NCBI RefSeq assembly: GCF_030053115.1
Contig: NZ_CP125619.1
Location: 5,444,001 to 5,508,000 of the forward strand
DNA: 64,000 nt
Origin: Pseudomonas svalbardensis
GTDB taxonomy: Bacteria; Pseudomonadota; Gammaproteobacteria; Pseudomonadales; Pseudomonadaceae
Direction: 5' to 3'
The notes beneath the pieces were generated by a model, which was not told where the DNA came from, searched no databases, and was given only the letters and a program-made list of their open reading frames with translations. Positions 8,022 through 15,791 of the stretch are shown in pieces. The translations under genes were made by a program, and so were the position numbers. Position 1 is the first letter of the stretch, and each line of letters opens with the position of its first letter.

Positions 8022-8446
8022 AGTTCGATCTCCACGCCCTCCGGAACGCCCATCAGCGCCAGTAGGGTCTTGTTCGTCTCGGGCTCATAGCAAGCCGAGC
8101 CAATCATGCAGGTCGTACTGGCGACCCTTTTTACCACCACGACTTCGCTGGTTTGCCAGTCCCATATCTGATGATCGAGGCAGACCGTGTGCAGCTTGTC
8201 CCACCAGATACACCGAGCGCGGCGCAAATGAGCGGATTGTCCGAGTGCGTGACGCAACCCTTCCAGCACCGCCACAGGTGGCCTGCGAGAATGAGGAACC
8301 ACGTCCCACAGCTCGACACTGTTGTGCCAGAAGCTGAATTTAAAGCGCGCACTCCAGGTTCCGGCATCCACATGTGCATGCGGCGGGCAGTGCTCATCGC
8401 GCAACATGATCACCATTGAAAACCCTTTGTAGCTGAATAATCTCAT
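8018..8446 (-). CDS. DUF4160-like protein, partner of DUF2442
   Basis: This 142-residue protein carries near its N-terminus VIMLRDEHCPPHAHVDAG, the HxPPHxHV core that marks DUF4160. The rest (WWDKLHTVCLDHQIWDWQ, SEVVVVKRV) looks like a C-terminal extension. DUF4160 proteins are small cytoplasmic proteins suspected to be toxins or regulators in two-gene modules. The start at 8446 is weakly preceded by GGATGGG; a second in-frame ATG occurs 10 codons on. The gene overlaps its DUF2442 partner by 4 bases. A short dyad abuts its start. Function unproven. Confidence 0.65.
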   Translation of the reverse strand: MRLFSYKGFSMVIMLRDEHCPPHAHVDAGTWSARFKFSFWHNSVELWDVVPHSRRPPVAVLEGLRHALGQSAHLRRARCIWWDKLHTVCLDHQIWDWQTSEVVVVKRVASTTCMIGSACYEPETNKTLLALMGVPEGVEIEL

Positions 8447-8447
8447 G

Positions 8448-8463
8448 CTAACCCATCCGTTAG
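8448..8463. promoter_or_regulatory. Dyad next to the DUF4160 start
   Basis: CTAAC-N6-GTTAG (8448-8463) lies directly upstream of the DUF4160 start codon. An overlapping pairing TAACC/GGTTA also exists. It is a candidate operator for autoregulation of the two-gene module. Confidence 0.35.
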
Positions 8464-8614
8464 GTTAATGAGCCCGAAGACCCGACATTCCCTGGAAAAT
8501 CCGATAACTGGCGCTGTGTTGAATCATCACTGCGACTTTTGAGACTAGCGCCAAGGCTCGGCTCGGGCCGGTAGATAACACCGCAAAATGGTAAGCAATC
8601 CTTTCCTCGCGCCT

Positions 8615-8640
8615 AAAAAAAAGCCGTCCCGAGGACGGCT
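8615..8640 (-). terminator. Rho-independent terminator after the tautomerase gene
   Basis: On the minus strand AGCCGTCC-TCG-GGACGGCT (8-bp stem) is followed by eight T. It begins 20 bases past the tautomerase stop. Confidence 0.85.
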
Positions 8641-8659
8641 GTCTTGGCTTGTCAGGAAA

Positions 8660-8866
8660 TCAGTCCGACTGGTTTTTTCGATATTCGGTGGTGGTGATGC
8701 CCGCATACCCCCAGTTATCCGTGTCGACTTCCTCGATCACAATGTGGGTCAGCTCCGGAGGCTTACCAAGGACGCGCTTCAAGGTGTCGGTGATTTCAGC
8801 GATGACCTGGGCTTTCTGCTCCCGGGTCACACCATCGCGGGTAATACGTACGCTGACGAAAGGCAT
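8660..8866 (-). CDS. 4-oxalocrotonate tautomerase-family enzyme
   Basis: This 68-residue protein begins MPFVSVRITRDGVTREQKAQ. After removal of Met, Pro-1 is the catalytic base of this superfamily. ELTHIVIEEVDTDNWGYAG gives the second conserved half with the Trp-Gly typical of the group. Such proteins form hexamers of the beta-alpha-beta fold and interconvert keto and enol acids. The real substrate is unknown. The start is behind AGCAGGAGAACCAGC. The gene is divergent from a LysR regulator that probably controls it, and a terminator follows, so it is a single-gene transcript. Confidence 0.88.
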   Translation of the reverse strand: MPFVSVRITRDGVTREQKAQVIAEITDTLKRVLGKPPELTHIVIEEVDTDNWGYAGITTTEYRKNQSD

Positions 8867-8998
8867 GCTGGTTCTCCTGCTTGGTGGTTAAGAAAGGCTT
8901 AGTGCTTGCCGCTGCTCATCACGAACTCACTGTATCTGTGTGCAGGCATCTGATAAATACGACTCACACACTTCATTTGATCCCCGGTGTAATCAATC

Positions 8999-9910
8999 AT
9001 GCAGCGACAATTCGACGATCTTCAGCTGGGCAGCATCGAACTGTTTTGTCTGGCGGCCGAGGCTGGCAGCTTTACCGCCGCCGCGCTGGTGGCTGGCGTG
9101 ACGCCCGCAGCCGTGAGCCGCTCGGTGTCGCGCATGGAGGAACGGCTGGGCGTGCGGTTATTCGCCCGCACCACCCGCAGCGTCAAACTGACCGACAGTG
9201 GTCGGCGGTATTACGAGGAATGTCGTCAGGCGCTGGCGCAACTGGTCGAGGCCCAGCGCGAGGTCATGGGTCAGCAGCAACAGCCTTCCGGCACCTTGCG
9301 CATCAGCATTCCCACCACCTATGCCCATCACCGGATTCTGCCGTTGTTGCCGGCTTTTCGGGCACGCTTTCCAGCGGTGAAGGTCGAGTCGCACATCAGC
9401 AATCGCAACATCGACTTCGTCGGTGAAGGCTATGACATGGCGATCCGCGTGCGAGCGATTCCGGATTCCGGCCTGATCGCCCGACAGTTGGAAGACGCCG
9501 CGCTGGTGATGATTGCCAGTCCTGACTACCTCAAGCACGCGGGCATTCCACAAACGCTGGATGATCTTAAACAGCACGAGTGCATCCAGTACGAATTGCC
9601 CAGCAGCGGTCGGCGAATTGCCTGGCTGTTCAACGACAATGGCGTGCACCGGGAGATTCTGGCCGAGGGCAATCTCAGTTGTTCCGACGACGTACTGGGC
9701 GGCGTGACCCTGGCCAAACACGGGGCGGGACTGTTTCAGACCTATCGCTTCATCGTCGAAAACGAACTGGCCGATGGCTCGCTGGTGGAAGTGCTCACGC
9801 CTTATGGCGGACGCTCGCGACCGTTCACCCTGCTCTACCCGCAAAGCCGCCATATGCCGCTGCGATTGAGGGCGTTTATCGATTTTCTGGTGGAGCATCT
9901 GCCCCGCTGA
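8999..9910 (+). CDS. LysR-family transcriptional regulator
   Basis: This 303-residue protein has an N-terminal winged helix (residues about 10-68: GSIELFCLAAEAGSFTAAAL, then RLGVRLFARTTRSVKLTDSG), a linker and a periplasmic-binding-like effector domain. The C-terminal SRPFTLLYPQSRHMPLRLRA is typical of the CrgA/DmlR-like subgroup. It is transcribed away from the tautomerase gene across a 132-base spacer, the classic LysR arrangement, so the tautomerase is the most likely target. No strong ribosome site precedes the ATG. The inducer is unknown. Confidence 0.92.
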   Translation: MQRQFDDLQLGSIELFCLAAEAGSFTAAALVAGVTPAAVSRSVSRMEERLGVRLFARTTRSVKLTDSGRRYYEECRQALAQLVEAQREVMGQQQQPSGTLRISIPTTYAHHRILPLLPAFRARFPAVKVESHISNRNIDFVGEGYDMAIRVRAIPDSGLIARQLEDAALVMIASPDYLKHAGIPQTLDDLKQHECIQYELPSSGRRIAWLFNDNGVHREILAEGNLSCSDDVLGGVTLAKHGAGLFQTYRFIVENELADGSLVEVLTPYGGRSRPFTLLYPQSRHMPLRLRAFIDFLVEHLPR

Positions 9911-9978
9911 AAAGCCGCAACCGTCCGATCACCGCACACAATAACCCTGGGTTGCCGAACACGATCTTTTAAAATGAA

Positions 9979-10656
9979 TCAGGCCTGCAGATACCGCAAA
10001 ACCGACTCGCAAATCATCTCTCGATGACGCTGCTTGATGCTTTCGTCCGGCAAGTCGACCTGAAATATCTCACCGAAGGTATGGCGGTTCGACACGCGAT
10101 AGAAGCAGAACGAGCTGATCAACAGATGCACATCCAGCGGTTCAAGCCCTGCACGAAACACACCGTCCTCAGCACCGCGACGCAAAATCTCGCCCAGTGA
10201 ATCGAGGATGGTGTTGTTCATCGCCTTGATCGCATCGGAGCGCTTCACGTATTCAGCGTTGTGAATGTTCTCGATGCTGACGATACGCACAAAGTCGACG
10301 TTGCGATCATGGTGGTCGAAAGTGAATTCCACCAGCCGCCGAATCGCTTCCACCGGCGCCAGTTCGGCCAGGTGCAGACGGTTTTCGGTGCTGCGGATAT
10401 CGCCGTAGAGTTTCTCCAGCACCTCGACGTAGAGCTGTTCCTTACTGCCGAAGTAGTAATAGATCATGCGCTTGGAGGTGTGGATACGCTCGGCGATCGC
10501 ATCGACGCGAGCGCCGGAAAGCCCTTGCTGGACGAACTCGACAATCGCCTCTTGAAGGATATTCTCGCGGGTCTTTTCCGGGTTGTTCTTGCGACTCTTG
10601 CGCGGCTCGACAATCGGCTCGTCGGGCGCGGCGGAGAGTTCTGAAGATATCGTCAT
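9979..10656 (-). CDS. TetR-family transcriptional regulator
   Basis: This 225-residue protein starts at MTISSELSAAPDEPIVEP. A basic stretch RKSRKNNPEKTRENILQEAI leads into the TetR helix-turn-helix (VDAIAERIHTSKRMIYYYF). The rest is a ligand-binding all-helical domain. An in-frame codon 16 residues upstream could extend it but lacks a ribosome site. It lies next to a remnant of quiC, so it may once have controlled dehydroshikimate or quinate catabolism; that link is inferred from position only. Confidence 0.9.
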   Translation of the reverse strand: MTISSELSAAPDEPIVEPRKSRKNNPEKTRENILQEAIVEFVQQGLSGARVDAIAERIHTSKRMIYYYFGSKEQLYVEVLEKLYGDIRSTENRLHLAELAPVEAIRRLVEFTFDHHDRNVDFVRIVSIENIHNAEYVKRSDAIKAMNNTILDSLGEILRRGAEDGVFRAGLEPLDVHLLISSFCFYRVSNRHTFGEIFQVDLPDESIKQRHREMICESVLRYLQA

Positions 10657-10758
10657 TGCGGGCTCACGGCCATCACTGCACAGGCTGGCGATTATGGGCC
10701 GCACCGCACAGTGAAGGAAGCCGCGCGGCAGCGGTTTGTACCCGTGCTTACGATTTTC

Positions 10759-11277
10759 CTACAACTTTGCCTGACGTACGGCGCCACGGGATTTGGCCAT
10801 GGCCGCCAGCCGCACCGCGACCCGGCTCACTTCGGCAAAGATGTCGTCGCAATCGAAGGCGATGTGATGCACGCCAGAGCCGCGATAACTCGACAGTGCA
10901 TGTGAGATTGCGGTGTTGCGGTTCTCGGAAATATTCAGCGGCAAGCGGATCGAACTGTCCCGGCTGCGCAGCGCCCGACTCTTTACCAGACCGTACGGGT
11001 CAGGCAGCACCACTTCATCGTCGGCCTCAAAATCCAATAGGCTTTTATAGAACAGCACCCAACTGTCGAGGCTGTCGGCCGGCAGCGCCATGGCCATGGC
11101 CATGTGGTCGATGCGCTTGAGGCCGCCACTGGCCACGGCGGCGGATTGTAGATTGAAGTCGGTGCCGTAGACATCGGCATCCTGGTCCACCAGATAAATC
11201 AGGCTGCCATTCGGCGCGCGCACCGCGGCGAGTTCCAGTTCAGTCGGGCCAACCAGCCCGCGATACGACTGGCCTTG
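10759..11277 (-). pseudogene. quiC: Fragment of 3-dehydroshikimate dehydratase, C-terminal HPPD-like domain
   Basis: The frame from 11277 down to 10759 reads QGQSYRGLVGPTELELAAVR, then RIDHMAMAMALPADSLDSWV, then LPLNISENRNTAISHALSSY and ends AKSRGAVRQAKL. This is the 4-hydroxyphenylpyruvate-dioxygenase-like half of bacterial QuiC, a fusion enzyme of over 600 residues. The whole N-terminal sugar-isomerase-like catalytic domain is missing. A second, in-frame internal loss joins DIFAEVSR directly to VAVRLAAMAK and removes the last metal-ligand region. A stop codon (11278-11280) now precedes the fragment. It is a non-functional relic at a deletion junction. Confidence 0.75.
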
Positions 11278-11282
11278 TCAGC

Positions 11283-11423
11283 CATCCAGGTCGAGAGGCC
11301 GACCTGGCGGCACTCGACGCAAATCTGGATGACGAAGACCGAACGCTGATCGCCGGTTTGTCCAAACGCGAACGCCAGGTCAATCCAGACTTTGCGCCGG
11401 TGTGGGATGCGTTCGACCGGTGA
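11283..11423 (+). pseudogene. C-terminal fragment of an aldo/keto reductase
   Basis: The plus-strand frame gives READLAALDANLDDEDRTLI, then VNPDFAPVWDAFDR and a stop at 11421-11423. It resembles the last 45 residues of 2,5-diketogluconate-reductase-like (DkgB) aldo/keto reductases. There is no start, and the rest of the gene is absent. It abuts the quiC fragment at about 11278-11283, so one deletion event probably removed the 5' parts of two converging neighbours. The family call rests on a short stretch. Confidence 0.6.
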
Positions 11424-11639
11424 TTCCCTCGAAGCAGGCCGTCGCCTGCTCGATAAAAACCCGTCGCCTGAAGGAATTAGATGGGTTGTCCGTGTTCAAT
11501 ACGAGTCTGGAAGACTCCCGGCCACCCACCACAGGTTGCCGGGAAGGCTGCTGTGCGCAACAAAAGATGGACGACCGGACTGGCGCCGCTCCCACTCAGC
11601 AGCAACACTCATCCCCACGGACAATCAGAGGATTCCCAC
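11424..11639. other. Intergenic region upstream of the YpfJ gene
   Basis: It holds a 7-bp hairpin AGCAGGC-CGTC-GCCTGCT (about 11431-11448) just after the aldo/keto reductase fragment, probably that gene's old terminator, and presumably the promoter of the metallopeptidase gene. No coding frame is credible. Confidence 0.45.
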
Positions 11640-12527
11640 ATGCTATGGAAAAAAGGCCGACGCAGCGACAACGTGGTCGATGCCCGTGGTGGTGGTGTCG
11701 GCGGTGGCGGGATGCGCTTCGGTGGCGGCAAGGGTCTGAGCCTGGCGGCGATTATATTGATCGTCGGGATCGGCTGGATGACCGGCCAGGACCCGCTGCA
11801 AATCCTCGGGCAACTGACAGGTCAGATGACCGAGCAATCGGCACCGACCACCTCAGAAACTCGCAAGGCGCCGCCGGCCACTGATGAAGGAGCCGAGTTC
11901 GTGCGCTCGATCCTCGGCGATACCGAAGACACCTGGGGTCAGATTTTCCAGCAGGCCGGTCGTCAATATAAGGAGCCTACCCTGGTGCTGTTCAGCAACC
12001 GCGTCAACTCGGCCTGTGGCCTGGCGACATCGGCGACCGGTCCGTTCTATTGCCCGGCGGACCAGAAGGTCTACTTGGACATGAGTTTCTTCCAGGAAAT
12101 GTCCCAACGTTTTTCCGCCGCAGGCGACTTCGCTCAGGCCTACGTGATCGCTCACGAAATCGGACACCATGTGCAGACCTTGCTCGGTGTGTCGGCGAAA
12201 ATTCAGACCGCCCGCCAACAGGGCCGGCAGATGGAGGGCGACAGTGGTTTGCTGGTACGACAGGAACTGCAGGCCGATTGCCTCGCCGGAGTCTGGGCCA
12301 ACAATGCGCAGAAACGGCTGAACTGGCTGGAACCCGGTGACATCGAAGAAGCCTTGAACGCCGCCAATGCCATCGGCGATGACCGCTTGCAACAGCAAGG
12401 TCAGGGGCGCGTGGTCCCGGACTCATTTACTCATGGTACGTCGGCGCAAAGGGTGCGCTGGTTCAAAACCGGATTCGCGCAAGGCCAGGTCGGCCAGTGC
12501 GATACCTTTGCAGCGAAAAACCTATAA
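11640..12527 (+). CDS. ypfJ: YpfJ-type zinc metallopeptidase, membrane anchored
   Basis: This 295-residue protein begins MLWKKGRRSDNVVDARGGG with a Gly-rich basic N-terminus. One membrane segment (about residues 30-48, LSLAAIILIVGIGWM) is followed by a zinc-peptidase domain. That domain has SACGLATSATGPFYCPADQK, the metal motif HEIGHHVQTLLG and ELQADCLAGVW. This is the 'putative neutral zinc metallopeptidase' family; the substrate is unknown. Its stop (12525-12527) is directly followed by the ATG of the next gene, so the two are translated in tandem. The length fits the family. Confidence 0.9.
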   Translation: MLWKKGRRSDNVVDARGGGVGGGGMRFGGGKGLSLAAIILIVGIGWMTGQDPLQILGQLTGQMTEQSAPTTSETRKAPPATDEGAEFVRSILGDTEDTWGQIFQQAGRQYKEPTLVLFSNRVNSACGLATSATGPFYCPADQKVYLDMSFFQEMSQRFSAAGDFAQAYVIAHEIGHHVQTLLGVSAKIQTARQQGRQMEGDSGLLVRQELQADCLAGVWANNAQKRLNWLEPGDIEEALNAANAIGDDRLQQQGQGRVVPDSFTHGTSAQRVRWFKTGFAQGQVGQCDTFAAKNL

Positions 12528-13487
12528 ATGAATAAGTGGCTGTTAGCTCTACTGATCACCTGCGCAAGCGCCCAGGCTGCCGAGCATGCGGTCAAGGAGG
12601 TCAGCCCCGGACGCTTGCTGTTGACTTCAGGTGAAATCGCGGTGGGCATCGGCCCGGCGCCGACGAAAATCGAACGCGTGCTGATCATCATCCATGGTCG
12701 ATTGCGCAATGCCGACACCTATCGCCAGAGCGCCGTGCACGCGGCCGAACAGGCTGGGCAAAGCGCGAGCACCTTGGTGCTCGCCCCGCAATTTCTCAAT
12801 GAAACCGACATCGCGACCCATCCCGTGGCTGACAGCGTATTGCGCTGGCAGGGCAATGACTGGATGGCGGGCGGTTTATCCACCGCTCCGTTTTCCCTGA
12901 GTTCCTACGCGGCGCTCGACGAAATCATCGCCCGAATCGGCGATCGAAAACAGTTTCCGGACGTGAAGCAGATTGTCATTGCCGGTCACTCCGGCGGCGC
13001 TCAGGTGGTGCAGCGATACGCGTTGCTGGGCCACGATCAGCCAGCGCTCAAGGCGGCCAACATACAGGTGCGTTACGTCATTGCCAACCCGTCGTCTTAT
13101 GCGTACTTCGATGAACGACGGCCAGTGGCGTTCAGCCACGCCGGTTGCCCGAATTTCAATCGCTGGAAATATGGACTGGCGGATTTACCCGCCTATGCCG
13201 AAGGGCAAACCGCCAAGCAGTTGAAGGAAAACTACGTCAAACGCGATGTCGTTTACCTACTCGGGCAGCAGGACAGCGACCCGAAGCAGCCGGCGCTGGA
13301 TAAAAGCTGTGAGGCCCAAGCCCAGGGAGCCAATCGATTGGCTCGCGGGCGCAATTATTTTGCTTCTCTGAAGCGGCTGCATCCTCAAGGATTGAGTCAG
13401 CAGCTGATTGAAGTGCCTGGGGTCGGGCATGATGGGGATGGGATGTTTAACTCGCCGCAGGGGCAGAAGGCGTTGTTCGGTCAGTGA
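12528..13487 (+). CDS. Exported alpha/beta-hydrolase-like protein
   Basis: This 319-residue protein has a signal peptide (MNKWLLALLITCASAQAAEH, cut near residue 18) and then a hydrolase-like domain. VLIIIHGRLRNADTY resembles the oxyanion-hole region, IVIAGHSGGAQVVQRY carries a GxSxG nucleophile elbow, and VPGVGHDGDGMF supplies a C-terminal histidine. It is probably periplasmic. The start codon begins on the base after the ypfJ stop, so it forms an operon with the zinc peptidase, and a joint periplasmic role is possible. I cannot name a substrate. Confidence 0.75.
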   Translation: MNKWLLALLITCASAQAAEHAVKEVSPGRLLLTSGEIAVGIGPAPTKIERVLIIIHGRLRNADTYRQSAVHAAEQAGQSASTLVLAPQFLNETDIATHPVADSVLRWQGNDWMAGGLSTAPFSLSSYAALDEIIARIGDRKQFPDVKQIVIAGHSGGAQVVQRYALLGHDQPALKAANIQVRYVIANPSSYAYFDERRPVAFSHAGCPNFNRWKYGLADLPAYAEGQTAKQLKENYVKRDVVYLLGQQDSDPKQPALDKSCEAQAQGANRLARGRNYFASLKRLHPQGLSQQLIEVPGVGHDGDGMFNSPQGQKALFGQ

Positions 13488-13514
13488 GTTGTTGAGGCGC
13501 CTGATCTGACGCCA

Positions 13515-13576
13515 TCGCGAGCAGGCTCGCTCCCACTTATGACCGCATTCCAATGTGGGAGCGAGCCTGCTCGCGA
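13515..13576. repeat. REP pair (inverted, short spacer)
   Basis: The left arm begins TCGCGAGCAGGCTCGCTCCC (13515-13536) and its reverse complement lies at 13555-13576. The spacer is 18 bases. It is a Pseudomonas REP doublet between convergent genes. Confidence 0.9.
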
Positions 13577-13584
13577 AGGGTCCC

Positions 13585-14178
13585 TCAAGCCGACAACATT
13601 TCCCGCAACGCCACGCAATCGGCGGCATGCCAATCCGCCAACTCAGGCCAGGGATTATCCGGCAGGTTCACCAACACCGTCCGCGCCCCTGCCGCCCGAC
13701 CGCAATCCAGATCAAAGCGGTAGTCACCGACCATCACCATCTCACTGGCCGGTACATGCCAGGCCTGGGCCAACTTCAGCAAACCACCGGGATGCGGTTT
13801 TGGCGGTGCTTCATCACGACCCAGCACATCCTCCACCGCGAAGCAGTCGGCCAGGCCGATCGCTTCCAGCGTGACGTGCGCCAGTTCGCGAGCATTGCGC
13901 GTGAGAATGCCCAGGCGATAACCGCGCCCGGCCAGCTCACGCACCAGTTCTACCGCGCCCGGTGCTGCTTTCGACCCCAGCGCCAGGTCCCGTTCGTGTT
14001 CCAGCAACCAAGCATGTTTGGCGGCGGCTTCATCGGCCGGCAGCGCGGCGAGGTGGGTCAGGATGTCGTCTTCGGCAGGAATCGCCAACGCCACGCGGAT
14101 CGCCGCGAAGTCATGCACGGCCACCGTCAGGGTGCCGTCCATGTCGAACACCCAGTGCCGCACCTCGGCCAGGCTCAT
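13585..14178 (-). CDS. HAD-superfamily hydrolase (phosphoglycolate-phosphatase-like)
   Basis: This 197-residue protein has HAD motif I HWVFDMDGTLTVAVHDF with the nucleophile Asp near residue 13. Motif II GILTRNARE and motifs III/IV PKPHPGGLLKL and VMVGDYRFDLDCGRAAGA follow. The helical cap lies between motifs I and II, so it is HAD subfamily IA. It is a cytoplasmic phosphatase of unknown substrate. The ATG overlaps the tesB stop as ATGA and lies behind AAGGATTGGGC, so it is coupled to tesB. An upstream TTG in frame is less likely. Confidence 0.88.
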   Translation of the reverse strand: MSLAEVRHWVFDMDGTLTVAVHDFAAIRVALAIPAEDDILTHLAALPADEAAAKHAWLLEHERDLALGSKAAPGAVELVRELAGRGYRLGILTRNARELAHVTLEAIGLADCFAVEDVLGRDEAPPKPHPGGLLKLAQAWHVPASEMVMVGDYRFDLDCGRAAGARTVLVNLPDNPWPELADWHAADCVALREMLSA

Positions 14179-15044
14179 GCCCAATCCTTACGGTGGCGAA
14201 TCAGGCCTTCCTGAGTGACCGACGCCACCAGTTGCCCGGCACGATTGAACACGCTGCCACGGGAGAAACCGCGCGAGTTGCCCGCCCAAGGACTGTCCAT
14301 CGCATACAGCAACCAATCATCGGCACGTAGATCCTGATGGAACCACAGCGCGTGATCGAGGCTGGCGACCTGCATGTCTTTCTGCCAGACCGATTTGCCA
14401 TGGGGCTGCATCGACGTGGTCAGCAGGCCGAAATCCGAGGCGTAGGCCAGCAGGTATTTATGCAGCGCCGGGGAGTCGGCCAAGGCACCGTCGGCGCGAA
14501 ACCAGACGTACTTGATCGGATCGGACGGCTGCGGGTTGTAGGGATCTTTCTCGGTGATCGGGCGGAACTCGATCGGTTTCGGGCACAGCAGCTTTTCACG
14601 CATGTGCTCGGGAATCAGGTGTGCACGTTGCTGAGCAAGCTCCAGCTCTGACGGCAGGTTTTCCGGGCCAACTACGGTTGGCATCTCGGACTGATGCTGG
14701 AAGCCTTCTTCGTCGTACTGGAACGAAGCACTGCAGGTGAAAATCGGGTTGCCCTTCTGGATCGCCGTCACTCGACGCGTGCTGAAACTGCCGCCGTCGC
14801 GCACCCGATCAACCTGATAAACCACAGGCAACGCGGAATCGCCGGGACGCAGGAAATAACCGTGCATCGAATGCACATGGCGCGCTTCTTCGACCGTCTG
14901 ACTGGCCGCCGACAGGGACTGACCGATCACCTGACCGCCGAACAGCTGACGAAAACCCAGGTCCTGGCTGCGGCCACGGAACAGGTTTTCTTCAATCGGT
15001 TCCAGGGTCAGCAGGTCAACCAGATCATCCAACACTTGGCTCAT
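14175..15044 (-). CDS. tesB: Acyl-CoA thioesterase II
   Basis: This 289-residue double hot-dog protein begins MSQVLDDLVDLLTLEPIEEN. LFRGRSQDLGFRQLFGGQV and VHSMHGYFLRPGD lie in the first half and SLDHALWFHQDLRADDWLLY in the second half. These contain the Asp/Gln/Thr catalytic network of TesB. It hydrolyses medium- and long-chain acyl-CoA to free acid and CoA in the cytoplasm. A strong GAGGAGAG ribosome site precedes it, and it is first in a two-gene unit with the HAD phosphatase. The length equals E. coli TesB (286). Confidence 0.93.
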   Translation of the reverse strand: MSQVLDDLVDLLTLEPIEENLFRGRSQDLGFRQLFGGQVIGQSLSAASQTVEEARHVHSMHGYFLRPGDSALPVVYQVDRVRDGGSFSTRRVTAIQKGNPIFTCSASFQYDEEGFQHQSEMPTVVGPENLPSELELAQQRAHLIPEHMREKLLCPKPIEFRPITEKDPYNPQPSDPIKYVWFRADGALADSPALHKYLLAYASDFGLLTTSMQPHGKSVWQKDMQVASLDHALWFHQDLRADDWLLYAMDSPWAGNSRGFSRGSVFNRAGQLVASVTQEGLIRHRKDWA

Positions 15045-15147
15045 TCAGACTCTCCTCACACAACGCATGCCGCGCAGTCTTGGCTGCGACGGTCGATTCA
15101 ATTTCTGGCCAGGGCCCATGGGAGCCATTGTAAACGTCCGTGCCGGC

Positions 15148-15717
15148 TTATCCATGCAAGGTTTGCAGCCATTGTTCACGGGTGATGCGGTACAGCGCAT
15201 GGTGACGCAGGGGATGATCGGCCGCGAGCATCGGGTGGTCGAAATCATCGGCTGAATCATGGTGCATGCCGATTGCCTGCATGACTTTCTGCGACGGCGT
15301 GTTGGTTTCGGTGGTGAAGGACACGATCTCTTTCAGCGCCAACCGGTCAAACCCGCAGCGCAGAGCGGTCCACGCCGCTTCACTGGCGTAGCCAAGGCCC
15401 CAGTGCTCTCGGGCCAGACGCCAGCCGATTTCGGTGGACGGGGTAAAACGCGCGTCGAAGCCGACCTCTGCGAGCCCGGTAAAACCGATAAATGCCCCGG
15501 TGTCCTTGCGTTCCAGCGCCCAGAGACCGAAGCCATGCTCGGCAAAATGGCCACGAATCCGTCCGATCAGCGAGGCACTTTCCAGACGACTTAAAGGCGC
15601 CGGAAAATATCGCATCACCTGTGGATCGGCGCACATCGCCGCAAACTCCGGCAAATCCTCATCGCTCCACTGCCGCAACAGCAGTCGTGCGCTCTCGAGT
15701 TCCAGTATCGGTTCCAT
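15148..15717 (-). CDS. GNAT-family N-acetyltransferase (RimJ/RimL-like)
   Basis: This 189-residue protein begins MEPILELESARLLLRQWSDE. The Acetyltransf_3 pattern continues with FIGFTGLAEVGF, EIGWRLAREHWGLGYASEAA (the acetyl-CoA-binding loop) and SFTTETNTPSQKVMQAIGM. It should transfer acetyl groups to an amino group of a protein or small molecule. Two adjacent ATG codons follow AAAGGGGGGAG; I take the second. The stand-alone gene is divergent from the HDAC-like gene. The substrate is unknown. Confidence 0.88.
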   Translation of the reverse strand: MEPILELESARLLLRQWSDEDLPEFAAMCADPQVMRYFPAPLSRLESASLIGRIRGHFAEHGFGLWALERKDTGAFIGFTGLAEVGFDARFTPSTEIGWRLAREHWGLGYASEAAWTALRCGFDRLALKEIVSFTTETNTPSQKVMQAIGMHHDSADDFDHPMLAADHPLRHHALYRITREQWLQTLHG

Positions 15718-15791
15718 CATCTCCCCCCCTTTCCATGCCGCAAGTCTATAACGCTGGTAGGATCCTTCCTTCATTCCTACGTTAATTCGTC

